From positions 1 through 9,064 of the forward strand of contig CANQEF010000041.1 in the NCBI GenBank assembly GCA_947594675.1: 9,064 bases of DNA, read 5' to 3'. This stretch comes from an uncultured Bacilli bacterium. GTDB lineage: Bacteria > Bacillota_I > Bacilli_A > RF39 > UBA660. The position numbers and the translations under genes were made by a program. Below are positions 1 to 7,800 of this stretch, in pieces. Positions within the stretch are counted from its first letter, which is position 1; each line of letters starts with the position of its first letter. The notes below the pieces were generated by a model. It saw nothing but the letters and a program-made list of their open reading frames with translations, was not told the origin of the DNA and ran no database searches.

Positions 1-1
1 G

Positions 2-2227
2 ATGAGTGTAAAAGAATTAGGGAAAGCAGCAGAAGAATATGAAAAAGATGCTGGATTCATATTTGTAGTAGGAAAATTTGCCTATACATCAAATTATGAA
101 GGATTTAATATTCAAGATGTCATGTTAGCATCAAGAAGTATAAAAGGGGAAGAAGTAACACCTGATAATGTTGAAGATTTAGTAAACACGATGACCATCT
201 ATAGAATAGATAGAGATTATAATGATAATTATCAAGCAACAGGATGGAATTATGGAGGAACAGAAGTAGGAAATGGAACTGCATTTGGAGATGGAAGTAC
301 TCAAGTAGACATTAAATACATTGATTATCATTATTTAGGTGCTCAAGAAATTGAAGACAATATCTTAGAGGCTGTAGGAAAATTAGATCAAGAGGCTGAA
401 GCTAATGGATTTAGTGCTATTACATATAATAATCATACAGTAACTTTTAATATTAGTGATCCATCAAAAATGCTAGTTAACTATAGAGAAAAAGTTATGG
501 AATTAATTAAATCTTTTATTAGTGATAACGGTGCTAAATCTATTACTTATAGTAATGAAACTACGGACTTAGTGGATGAATCAGGCAAAGAAAAAGCCGA
601 TATTGAAGCAATCATTAATAAATTAGCTGCTCAAGTATTGAAAGATATGGCTAAAAAAGATGATGTCCAAGCGAATACATTAAATTATGCATCTGTTGCA
701 AACAAAAGTGCTAAAGCTACTGTAAATTATGAAGATGAAGATGGAAATGCTCTATCAGTTGAATATACATTACAATTTAAGTATGATTTTGAAGAAGAAA
801 AAAATGTTAAACTTGATGAGGTTTCAAAAAAATTAGATCAAGAAGTAAAAAGTGAACCTAAATATGGTTTTAAGGGCATAACTTATGAAAATGAAAAATT
901 AACATTTGATATATTTGAACCAACTGCGAATTTAGTTGATTTTAAAGATAGTAGTATAATAAGTTTGTTTAAACAATACTATGCTGGAGCAATGAAAGTT
1001 ACATACAGTATGGATGGACAAGAGGAAGCAACAATTGAAATAAATAATAAAGATTTAACTGACGAAGATATAATTGGTTATGCTGCTCAAGTATTATTGT
1101 ATATGGCTAAAGGTTCAAATTCAGATGGTACAGAGGCAAATACGTTGACATTAAATGATGTAGCAAATAAAACTATAACAGCAGTTGTTACTTATGCTGA
1201 TAATACGCAAGTTACATATACATTAACATTCAACTATGAAGTAGAAGAAGCAAAAGATTATTTCTTAGACGAATATGCTGAAACTTTAGCAGAAGAACCA
1301 GAAGCTAAAGAAGGATTTAAAGGTATTAATTATGATAGCACTACAAACACGTTAACATTTACAAATAATGGCTATGATTTTGAATTAAAGACTTTTGCTC
1401 AAACAAGCATTATAGAATTATTTGAAAAATGGAGCTATGGTGCATCAGAAGTTACCTATACTGTAAATGATAATTCACAATCTTATAAAGAAACATTATC
1501 AGGTGGAAGTTCAGATGTTATTAAGTTAGCTGCAAAATTATTATGCCGTATGGCTGGAGAAACAACTTGTGAGGATTCTTCACTTGAATCTGTTGCCAAA
1601 GGATTAACAAATGGAGATGTAGCTGGAACTAGTGCAAAAGCAAAATTTAAATTTGGCGAAGAAGAAATTGAATATACATTAAAATTTGAGTATGATGTTG
1701 AAGCTGATATGGATGAGACTTTTAATGATTATGCTGATTATTTTACAAATCCTGAAAATAATAAACTTGGAGATTTTAAAAGTGTAGACTATAACTCAGA
1801 CAATAAAACATTAACTTATACTTTTACTCAAGATAAAAATGGTTCTAAATTAACCGATTGGGCTGGAAAAGAGAATATTGTAGAGATGTTTGAACAACTT
1901 ATTGAAAGTGGTAATGTTGTTGCAATAGAATGGAGCGTAGATGGCGCTACTGATGAAGATGCACCACATAAATATAAAGTTGAAGAATCTAAAGTTAAAA
2001 AAGAATCTGAAGAAACAGAAGTAAGTGCTACTCAATTGGCAGCTGAAATATTACTAACAATGGCTAAGAATGCTAAAGCAGAAGTACAAAGTGATGCAAA
2101 AGAATTAACATATGGTTCTGTTGCTGGTCAAACTGCAACTGCTAAAGTTACATACAAAGTTGGTAATATGGCAGAAAAAACCGTTGAATATCATTTAAGT
2201 TTTGTACAAGAAGCTGCTGCAGAATAA
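2..2227 (+). CDS. Repeat-rich surface protein, C-terminal part (5' end outside window)
   Basis: The frame is open from the window edge to a TAA stop, giving 741 residues. The ATG at position 2 has no visible ribosome binding site and is not followed by a signal peptide or membrane segment, so the true start probably lies upstream. Residues 1-115 form a separate region with GKFAYTS, QDVMLASRSI, IYRIDR and KYIDYHYLG. Residues 116-741 hold four tandem copies of a ~150-residue alpha/beta module. Its anchors are GF-x-x-I-T/N-Y, an Ile/Leu-Phe helix, V-T-Y-S, an LAAQVL-x-x-MAK helix, VA-x-x-x-AKA, and a final YTL-x-F-x-Y strand. The protein is acidic, Lys/Glu/Thr-rich and has only two cysteines (C515, C523), both in copy 3. 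It ends in EAAAE with no LPxTG motif or C-terminal membrane anchor, so any anchor would be N-terminal and upstream. I do not recognise the module family. The neighbouring InlB-repeat genes and the similar C-terminus of the next protein suggest this is the tail of a related surface protein (inference). Confidence 0.8.
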   Translation: MSVKELGKAAEEYEKDAGFIFVVGKFAYTSNYEGFNIQDVMLASRSIKGEEVTPDNVEDLVNTMTIYRIDRDYNDNYQATGWNYGGTEVGNGTAFGDGSTQVDIKYIDYHYLGAQEIEDNILEAVGKLDQEAEANGFSAITYNNHTVTFNISDPSKMLVNYREKVMELIKSFISDNGAKSITYSNETTDLVDESGKEKADIEAIINKLAAQVLKDMAKKDDVQANTLNYASVANKSAKATVNYEDEDGNALSVEYTLQFKYDFEEEKNVKLDEVSKKLDQEVKSEPKYGFKGITYENEKLTFDIFEPTANLVDFKDSSIISLFKQYYAGAMKVTYSMDGQEEATIEINNKDLTDEDIIGYAAQVLLYMAKGSNSDGTEANTLTLNDVANKTITAVVTYADNTQVTYTLTFNYEVEEAKDYFLDEYAETLAEEPEAKEGFKGINYDSTTNTLTFTNNGYDFELKTFAQTSIIELFEKWSYGASEVTYTVNDNSQSYKETLSGGSSDVIKLAAKLLCRMAGETTCEDSSLESVAKGLTNGDVAGTSAKAKFKFGEEEIEYTLKFEYDVEADMDETFNDYADYFTNPENNKLGDFKSVDYNSDNKTLTYTFTQDKNGSKLTDWAGKENIVEMFEQLIESGNVVAIEWSVDGATDEDAPHKYKVEESKVKKESEETEVSATQLAAEILLTMAKNAKAEVQSDAKELTYGSVAGQTATAKVTYKVGNMAEKTVEYHLSFVQEAAAE
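347..2224 (+). repeat. Four tandem copies of a ~150-residue protein module
   Basis: The approximate copies are residues 116-265 (nt 347-796), 267-416 (800-1249), 418-568 (1253-1705) and 570-741 (1709-2224). Shared landmarks recur in the same order: GFSAITY / GFKGITY / GFKGINY / DFKSVDY; then GAKSITYS / AMKVTYS / ASEVTYT / VAIEWS; then LAAQVLKDMAK / AAQVLLYMAK / LAAKLLCRMAG / LAAEILLTMAK. Next come SVANKSAKATVNY / DVANKTITAVVTY / DVAGTSAKAKFKF / SVAGQTATAKVTY, and finally YTLQFKY / YTLTFNY / YTLKFEY / YHLSFVQ. The copies are clearly related at protein level but diverged in DNA, so the duplications are old. Copy 4 carries an extra charged insertion around residues 650-675. Confidence 0.85.
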
Positions 2228-2240
2228 AAAAGAAAAGAAT

Positions 2241-2296
2241 AAAATAAAGGGTTTAAACGCTTTCTTAAAAAGGAAGTGTTTTGCCCTTATTTTTAT
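2241..2296 (+). terminator. Hairpin terminator after the first gene
   Basis: The upper stem pairs CGCTTTC (2258-2264) with GGAAGTG (2272-2278) across a 7-base TTAAAAA loop, with two G-U pairs. It extends through AAA/TTT and, after a small internal loop, GGG (2249-2251) with CCC (2284-2286). The base is A-rich on the left and T-rich on the right (TTATTTTT), the usual U-tract layout. The left flank is also A-rich, so the hairpin could work on both strands. It lies 13 bases after the stop of the first gene and leaves only about 26 bases before the next start codon. The next gene is therefore either read through into or served by a promoter overlapping this hairpin. Confidence 0.7.
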
Positions 2297-2312
2297 AGTA
2301 ATGAATAGAAGT

Positions 2313-2318
2313 AGGTGG
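2313..2318 (+). promoter_or_regulatory. Ribosome binding site, second gene
   Basis: AGGTGG matches the AGGAGG Shine-Dalgarno consensus at five of six positions and sits four bases before the ATG at 2323. The nearby ATG at 2301 is in another frame, so 2323 is the only reasonable start. Confidence 0.6.
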
Positions 2319-2322
2319 GTAT

Positions 2323-4782
2323 ATGAAAGAAAATACGAATAAAAATAGTAAAAAATATGTTTATATTTCAATTGCTATCGTAGCATTAATTGCAATTGGT
2401 ATTTTACTTTATGTCGTATTCAAAAAAGAAAAATATTCAGTAACATTTTTAGTAGATAATAATGTTTATGAAAAAATGGATAAGATTGTTGAAGGAGATA
2501 CAATTTCACTAAAAATCCCAGAAAAAGAAGGATATACTTTTGATGGATGGTATGTAAATGATGAAAAATTTGATTCAAATACCAAAGTAAAAGAAAATCT
2601 TGTTTTAGAAGCAAGATTTACCATCAATACGTATACTGTTACTTTTGAAATGGATAATGGTAGTGAAAATATTCTAAAAAAAGTAAAATACAACGAAATG
2701 GTTGAAAAACCAAAAACACCAACAAAAAAAGGCTATAACTTTATTGGTTGGTATGTTGGAGATCATACATATTCTTTTGATGATAAAATCACAAAAGATA
2801 TAACCATTACTGCCAAATGGGCTAAAAATACCATGGCAAACTATACAGTTGAAACGTATCTAATGGATTTAGATGGTGAGTATGGGGATGCTTATAAAAC
2901 CAAAACATATAAAGGAAAAATAGGAAGTACCATAACTCCAGAACCAGAATCTTATAAAGGGTTTACAACGCCTGATGAGAAATCTAAAGAAATAAAAGAA
3001 GATGGTTCTACCACTATAAGATACTATTATGAAAGAAATCAATATCAAGTTTCTGTTGTAGGAGATCAAGGAATTGCTGAAACTATCGGTAGTGGAATTT
3101 ACTACTATGGTAGTAAAATTACCATTCGTGCATCTTTAAAAGATGGTTATGCATTCAATAATTGGAGCAATAAAAACGACAAAATTGAATTTACCTATAA
3201 AGTTGAAAATGAAGATGTAGAATTAAAAGCAACAACCAATTTGATTCACTATAGCATTTCATATGTAGGTATCTATAATGGTATAGAAGATACTATAAAA
3301 ACAAATAATCCTAAAACTTATACAGTTGAAGATGAAGTAATTTTTGAAGATTTAAATGTAGAAGGTTATACATTTAAAAATTATACATGGAATGATAAAG
3401 TAATTGAAAAAATTGCCAAAGGAACAACAGGAAATTTACAAATTAAAGCTAATTTTGATGTAAATACTTATACAGTTACTTTTGAAACTGAATTAGGTCA
3501 ATTTACCAAAGAAGAAGAAAGAACTCTTGAAGTAAATTATAAAGAACTTGTTCCAAATATACTTCAAAATGATAGTTATGAAGTAACAAGAGTTGGTTAT
3601 AAACATATAGGATGGAGTTTAGATAAAGAAGAAGAAAAACAAAATCGATTTGATTTTAGCAAAACTTCCATGCCTGCTCATGATATAACTTTATATCCAA
3701 TGTGGGAAATCATTCCATATAAAATAACTTATCAATTAGAACAAGGTGTCGTATGTAGTACTTGCAGTAAGTATAACACCTATACAATTGAAAGTAATTT
3801 TGTCTTACCAGTTCCTGAAAAAGAAGGATACCATTTTGAAGGATGGATGGTTAGTGAAAAAGAAGAACAAGTTGGAGATATTCTAAATGATAGTATCATT
3901 AGCCAAGTTAAATCTGGAAATATTGGAACAATGACTTTAACACCAGTCTGGAAAAAGATTATCGACGTTTCTTATATTGAGGAAATTTTAAATAAAAACA
4001 CTGATTTTATGAATAAAGTAGATGGAAAAGAAGTGTTAGTTGGTTATAAAGAAGACGCAGAAGTTAACTCTGCCCTAAAAAATACCATAGCAGCAAATTT
4101 AAACGCTTTATTAGAAGATGAAAATATTAAAGAAGTGACTATCAACGGTACTGTTATAACAAAAAACATGAATATTGATATGCAAGACTTTGCTAGTTAT
4201 AATACAATTTCAGTAGAAATTCAATTAAACGATGAAATTGCTGTCAGTGATGAGATTAAGAATTCCCTAAATTATACGATTACTTTTAGAGCTTTACAAA
4301 AAATGACGCAACAAGATATGAAAGAACTTATTGACACAAATGCGGGTTATATTAATTCAAACAAAAGCGCTCATTATGAAGCCCTTGTTGAAAATGACAA
4401 TGATTTAATCTTTAAATATGCTAATCCAAAGATGTCTGTATTTTCAACAATGCAGGGTGCAGGATTAAAAACAGCAATGCAAGAATTTTTAGGAGATCAA
4501 GAAAAAGTTGGCTATATTATCATTACTTTTGCCGGAATGGGATCTGTTCCCGTTACGTATGATGATATAAAAGGTTATAACTTCTGGAACTTTGGTTTAT
4601 CATTGTTAGATAGTTTTGAAGCTGCAGTAGGAAAAGGTGCTTTTGAATTAGTTAATGAAGATTTAATTAATTTACATGCAACATTAGAGATTGTTCCGCC
4701 AGATGGAAAATATTATGATTCAAGTTTTACATCCGTTTATAATATTTCTTTTGCACCACAAGAGTTACAAACAGGAGAATAA
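2323..4782 (+). CDS. Membrane-anchored InlB B-repeat / MucBP-like surface protein
   Basis: The 819-residue protein starts with a short Lys/Asn-rich cytoplasmic tail. One strong membrane segment follows (about 12-33), then KKEK. There is no cysteine near the membrane segment, so it is probably an uncleaved N-terminal anchor with the rest outside. Modules in order: InlB B-repeats (Listeria-Bacteroides repeat, Flg_new family; GYTFDGWY hallmark) at 38-99 and 104-166; a MucBP-like module at 174-238 ending in YYYER; a divergent B-repeat at 241-305; B-repeats at 310-377, 383-461 and 466-543. The last B-repeat carries a CxxC pair (C478, C481), the protein's only cysteines. Residues 545-819 are a C-terminal region of no family I can name, with helices and strands ordered as in the modules of the preceding gene. 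There is no LPxTG or GW module. B-repeats of Listeria internalins are extracellular beta-grasp-like spacers or binding modules, so a surface adhesion role is inferred. The first five modules match the next gene, indicating duplication. Confidence 0.9.
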   Translation: MKENTNKNSKKYVYISIAIVALIAIGILLYVVFKKEKYSVTFLVDNNVYEKMDKIVEGDTISLKIPEKEGYTFDGWYVNDEKFDSNTKVKENLVLEARFTINTYTVTFEMDNGSENILKKVKYNEMVEKPKTPTKKGYNFIGWYVGDHTYSFDDKITKDITITAKWAKNTMANYTVETYLMDLDGEYGDAYKTKTYKGKIGSTITPEPESYKGFTTPDEKSKEIKEDGSTTIRYYYERNQYQVSVVGDQGIAETIGSGIYYYGSKITIRASLKDGYAFNNWSNKNDKIEFTYKVENEDVELKATTNLIHYSISYVGIYNGIEDTIKTNNPKTYTVEDEVIFEDLNVEGYTFKNYTWNDKVIEKIAKGTTGNLQIKANFDVNTYTVTFETELGQFTKEEERTLEVNYKELVPNILQNDSYEVTRVGYKHIGWSLDKEEEKQNRFDFSKTSMPAHDITLYPMWEIIPYKITYQLEQGVVCSTCSKYNTYTIESNFVLPVPEKEGYHFEGWMVSEKEEQVGDILNDSIISQVKSGNIGTMTLTPVWKKIIDVSYIEEILNKNTDFMNKVDGKEVLVGYKEDAEVNSALKNTIAANLNALLEDENIKEVTINGTVITKNMNIDMQDFASYNTISVEIQLNDEIAVSDEIKNSLNYTITFRALQKMTQQDMKELIDTNAGYINSNKSAHYEALVENDNDLIFKYANPKMSVFSTMQGAGLKTAMQEFLGDQEKVGYIIITFAGMGSVPVTYDDIKGYNFWNFGLSLLDSFEAAVGKGAFELVNEDLINLHATLEIVPPDGKYYDSSFTSVYNISFAPQELQTGE
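2434..3951 (+). repeat. B-repeat / MucBP-like module array of the second gene
   Basis: This segment encodes residues 38-543. Each B-repeat opens with a Y-x-[VI]-[TS]-[FY] strand, has a central G-Y-x-F-x-G-W-type motif (GYTFDGWY, GYNFIGWY, GYKHIGWS, GYHFEGWM) and closes with a T-x-x-x-W/F strand (ITAKW, LYPMW, LTPVW). The MucBP-like module opens YTVETYLMDLDGEY and closes TIRYYYERNQY. The divergent B-repeat follows it at once, with YYYGSKITI and DGYAFNNW. Confidence 0.85.
3970..4755 (+). other. Unnamed C-terminal alpha/beta region of the second gene
   Basis: This segment encodes about residues 550-811. I see two units. The first (550-657) has a helix ALKNTIAANLNALL, a strand IKEVTINGT, and a closing YTITF strand. 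The second (660-811) has strand LIFKY, helix TAMQEFLG, strand VGYIIITF, helix LSLLDSFEAAVGKG, then strands INLHATLEI and VYNISF. This order parallels the tandem modules of the first gene (strand, helix, V-T-Y strand, LAAQVL helix, two strands). Residue identity is low, so the relationship is structural inference. Confidence 0.45.
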
Positions 4783-4804
4783 GGGTAATTCCTTATTCTT
4801 TTTT
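4776..4804 (+). terminator. Intrinsic terminator overlapping the second gene's stop codon
   Basis: A perfect 9-bp stem, AGAATAAGG (4776-4784) with CCTTATTCT (4791-4799), closes a 6-base GTAATT loop and runs directly into a T tract (4799-4804). G-U and A-U pairs can extend the stem further down. The TAA stop (4780-4782) lies inside the left arm, so a ribosome terminating there would cover the hairpin. It should separate transcription of the second gene from the third. Confidence 0.85.
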
Positions 4805-4824
4805 GCATAAAATGATAAAAAAAA

Positions 4825-4853
4825 TTGACAATAAAATAAAAAAAATGTAGAAT
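4825..4853 (+). promoter_or_regulatory. Sigma-A-type promoter of the third gene
   Basis: A perfect -35 box, TTGACA (4825-4830), is followed by an exactly 17-base A-rich spacer and the -10 box TAGAAT (4848-4853), five of six to consensus. Transcription would start near 4859-4862, giving a leader of about 25 bases before the ATG at 4885. It lies just after the terminator of the preceding gene, so the third gene is probably its own transcription unit. Confidence 0.8.
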
Positions 4854-4873
4854 AAACCATGAAATAAGGAAAT

Positions 4874-4882
4874 GGGGAAAGG
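4874..4882 (+). promoter_or_regulatory. Ribosome binding site, third gene
   Basis: The purine-rich GGGGAAAGG ends two bases before the ATG at 4885, with its GGGGA core seven bases away. It is an imperfect Shine-Dalgarno but the best in the leader. The alternative ATGs at 4859 (stops after two codons) and 4872 (other frame) do not give this protein, which supports 4885 as the start. Confidence 0.55.
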
Positions 4883-4884
4883 TT

Positions 4885-7800
4885 ATGTCAGAAAAACAAA
4901 CGGAAAACAAAAAAAGCAAATACTATTTTATAGGTGGAGCAATTCTTATCCTGATTGCTATCATCCTTTTACTAGTATCATGCAGTAGAGGATATAAAGT
5001 AGAATTAAAAATAGGAAATTCTACTTATTACCAAGGAAGTATCAAAAAAGGAGATACTCTAGATAAAGTAGAAGCTCCTACCATGGAAGGCTATACTTTT
5101 GATGGATGGTATAATGGAGATGAAAAAGTCGACTTAAATACTCCAATCGATGAAGATATGGTCCTTGTTGCTAAGTTTAGTAAAAATACTTATAAAGTTA
5201 CTTTTATACTAGACAATGGCAAAGAAGATATAGAAAAAACTTTAGAATATGGTGAAAAAGTAGAAGAACCAACAGCACCAACTAAAAAAGGATATACGTT
5301 TGCAGGATGGTATTATAAAGAAAATCAATTTGATTTTAATACAGAAATCAAAAGTGATTTGAATATCACAGCCATCTGGAGAAAAAAGAATGAAGAAAAA
5401 CCAATCGTTACAACGACTTATACCGTAGAACATTATTTAATGGGACTAGATGGAGAATACGATAAAGTAGAAAAAAAAGAAACGTTTACTGCAGAAGTGG
5501 GAAGCACAGTAAAACCAAAGACAAAAGATTACAAAGGATTTAAAAGTCCTAAAGCAAAGAAATATGAAGTAGAAGAAAATGACGAACTAGTTGTTAAATA
5601 TTACTATGAAAGAAATAAATATACTTTAACAATTACAGGGGATAAAGGAATCAAAGGAATAATAGGAAACGGAACCTATTATTATGGAGAAGCCATTATA
5701 GTAAATGTAGAATTAAAAGATGGATATAATTTTGTTGAATACTCAAATGGAAGTAAAGAACAAACTATAACTTATGTAATGGAAGATACAAATGCAACGA
5801 TCGGTGCTAAAACCGAAGCAAATTCTTATAGTATTGAGTACAATTTAAATGGAGGAGAAACAGCCAAACCATTACCAAGTTCTTATACCATAGAAGACAC
5901 AATTGTACTAGAAAGACCAATAAGAGAAGGTTATACATTTGATTACTTTACAGTAAATGGAGAGAAGATTGTTGGGAATACAATTAAACCGAATACTTAT
6001 TTAGGAGAAATCACAATCGAAGTACACTATAAAGCCAATACAGATACTCCATATAAAGTAGAGCATTACTTAAAAGATATAGAGGGAGAAAGTTACACAT
6101 TAAAAGAAACTGACTACTTAGAAGGAATAACAGATGAAACTGTTACGCCAAGTGTAAAAGAATATGATGGATTTACTTCTCCAAGTGAAGAAGAAGTAAC
6201 TATATTACCAAATGGAGAAGCTACTTTAAAATATTATTATGAAAGAAACAAATATTCTTTAACGATTTATAACAAAACGTTAGATGAAAAAATTCCAGTT
6301 AATCATTATGATTTGGATATCAATGGAACGATTTACAATGAAGATGCTAATAAATCGATTACAATTTTAGATATTTATTATGAACAAAGTTTAAATATTG
6401 AAATTAAACCAAAAGAAGGTGCTCACTTTAAGAGTTGGCAAGAAAATGAAGTCCTTACAGATGAATTAGAAAACGCTAGTATTTCTGTTTCAATGCCAAG
6501 CAAAGATTTAGAATTAGAATTTGCTTTAGAAACAGATCAATATACCATTACTTATAATTCAAATAATGGACATAATGAAGAAATTCAAAAAGAATATACT
6601 TATTTCTTTACAAGTGCAGATGCCTTTACTTTAGAAGAAAATACTTTCACTTACTATGGCCATCATTTCTTAGGATGGGATAGAGATAGTGAAGCAACAA
6701 CACCTGAATTTCCACAAGACAACTTACAAGTAACAGAAAACTTACAAGAAGTTGATACATTATATGCTATTTGGGAAGTAAATGAAAATACAGTTCAATA
6801 TCGTTGGAATAACAAGCATTATAATGAACAAGAGAATTATCTATTGGTTGAACAAAATTTTGGTGAAACATTTACAAAACCTGAACCAGACCCACAAATT
6901 GTCGGATATACATTCTTAGGTTGGTATAAAGATAAAGAAGGAACAGAAGAATGGCAATTTGAATCAGAGCCAATGCCTAATAATCGTTTAATTCTTTATG
7001 CAAAATGGGAAGCAAATGAAACTCCTTATACTATTGAATTCTATTATATGGATACAAATGGAAATTACATTAGTGAAGAAGAAATCAAAGAGGCTGAAGG
7101 TAATTTAGATAGTATTCAAGATAAATATAAAAGAGAAACAAAAACCGGCCTAACAGATAGTGAAATTGACTTTACGCCAGAGGAAGCGAAAGAGGGATTT
7201 AAAACAGCTGTTTTAAAAGAATCTGCAACTGGAGATGTAATTGATACAAAAGTTACAATTAGTGGAGACGGCTCAACTGTTTTAAAATATTTCTATGAAA
7301 GAGAAAAATATGGCATCAATGTTATTAAGGATAATGATAATAGAATTGAATCTGTAACATTTGAACCATCAAAAACAGAATATTACTTTGGCGAAAGTGT
7401 TTCTGTTACTATAAAGGCAAATGACGGCTATCATATTACAAAATATAATGAAACAACAGTTTCAAATGATTCAAAAAGTGTAACATTTGATTATACTATT
7501 ACAACAAGTAATACGATAACGATTACCAGCGCTGGCCATACATTTAAAGTAAACTATTTGGATGAAGATGGTTCTGCTAGTTCAATCGAAGAAAGTTCAT
7601 TTACGTATGGTTCAGATACAAGTGTTACAGATAAAACAATTACAAAAGAAGACCATACATTAACAATTAAAGATTATGAACGAAATTATACAGGGAATAA
7701 AGATAAAACTGTAACATTTACAACAAAATTTATTGGTTGGGCAACAACGGAAAATGCTATAGTGGCAGAATATACAGAAAATCTTAGTTCTTATATTCCA

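Noticed and set aside
1850..2035. Minus-strand open frame opposite the first gene
   Set aside because: It is Phe/Ile-rich, as expected from antisense of A-rich coding sequence, has no ribosome binding site, and lies wholly within a well-supported plus-strand repeat.
2294..2299. TATAGT as a -10 box for the second gene
   Set aside because: It matches five of six consensus bases and is suitably placed, but no acceptable -35 lies 15-18 bases upstream and it overlaps the terminator's T-rich tail. In AT-rich DNA this is weak evidence.
2420..3069. Several short minus-strand open frames opposite the second gene
   Set aside because: They overlap each other in different frames, have low-complexity hydrophobic translations, and lie opposite clear B-repeat coding.
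4859..4867. Two-codon mini-ORF ATGAAATAA at the predicted transcript start of the third gene
   Set aside because: It could act as a leader ORF, but it has no ribosome binding site and a nine-base match is easily due to chance.
4737..4919. Minus-strand 60-codon frame across the intergenic region
   Set aside because: It spans a terminator, a consensus promoter and the starts and ends of two plus-strand genes. Its Phe-rich translation reflects A-tracts.
5242..5433. Minus-strand 63-codon frame opposite the third gene
   Set aside because: It is antisense to a B-repeat and the start of a MucBP-like module, with no independent start signals.
5471..5478. A8 tract within the third gene as a phase-variation site
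   Set aside because: Runs of seven or eight A are frequent in this AT-rich window (for example near 798 in the first gene). Without strain data there is no sign of slippage.
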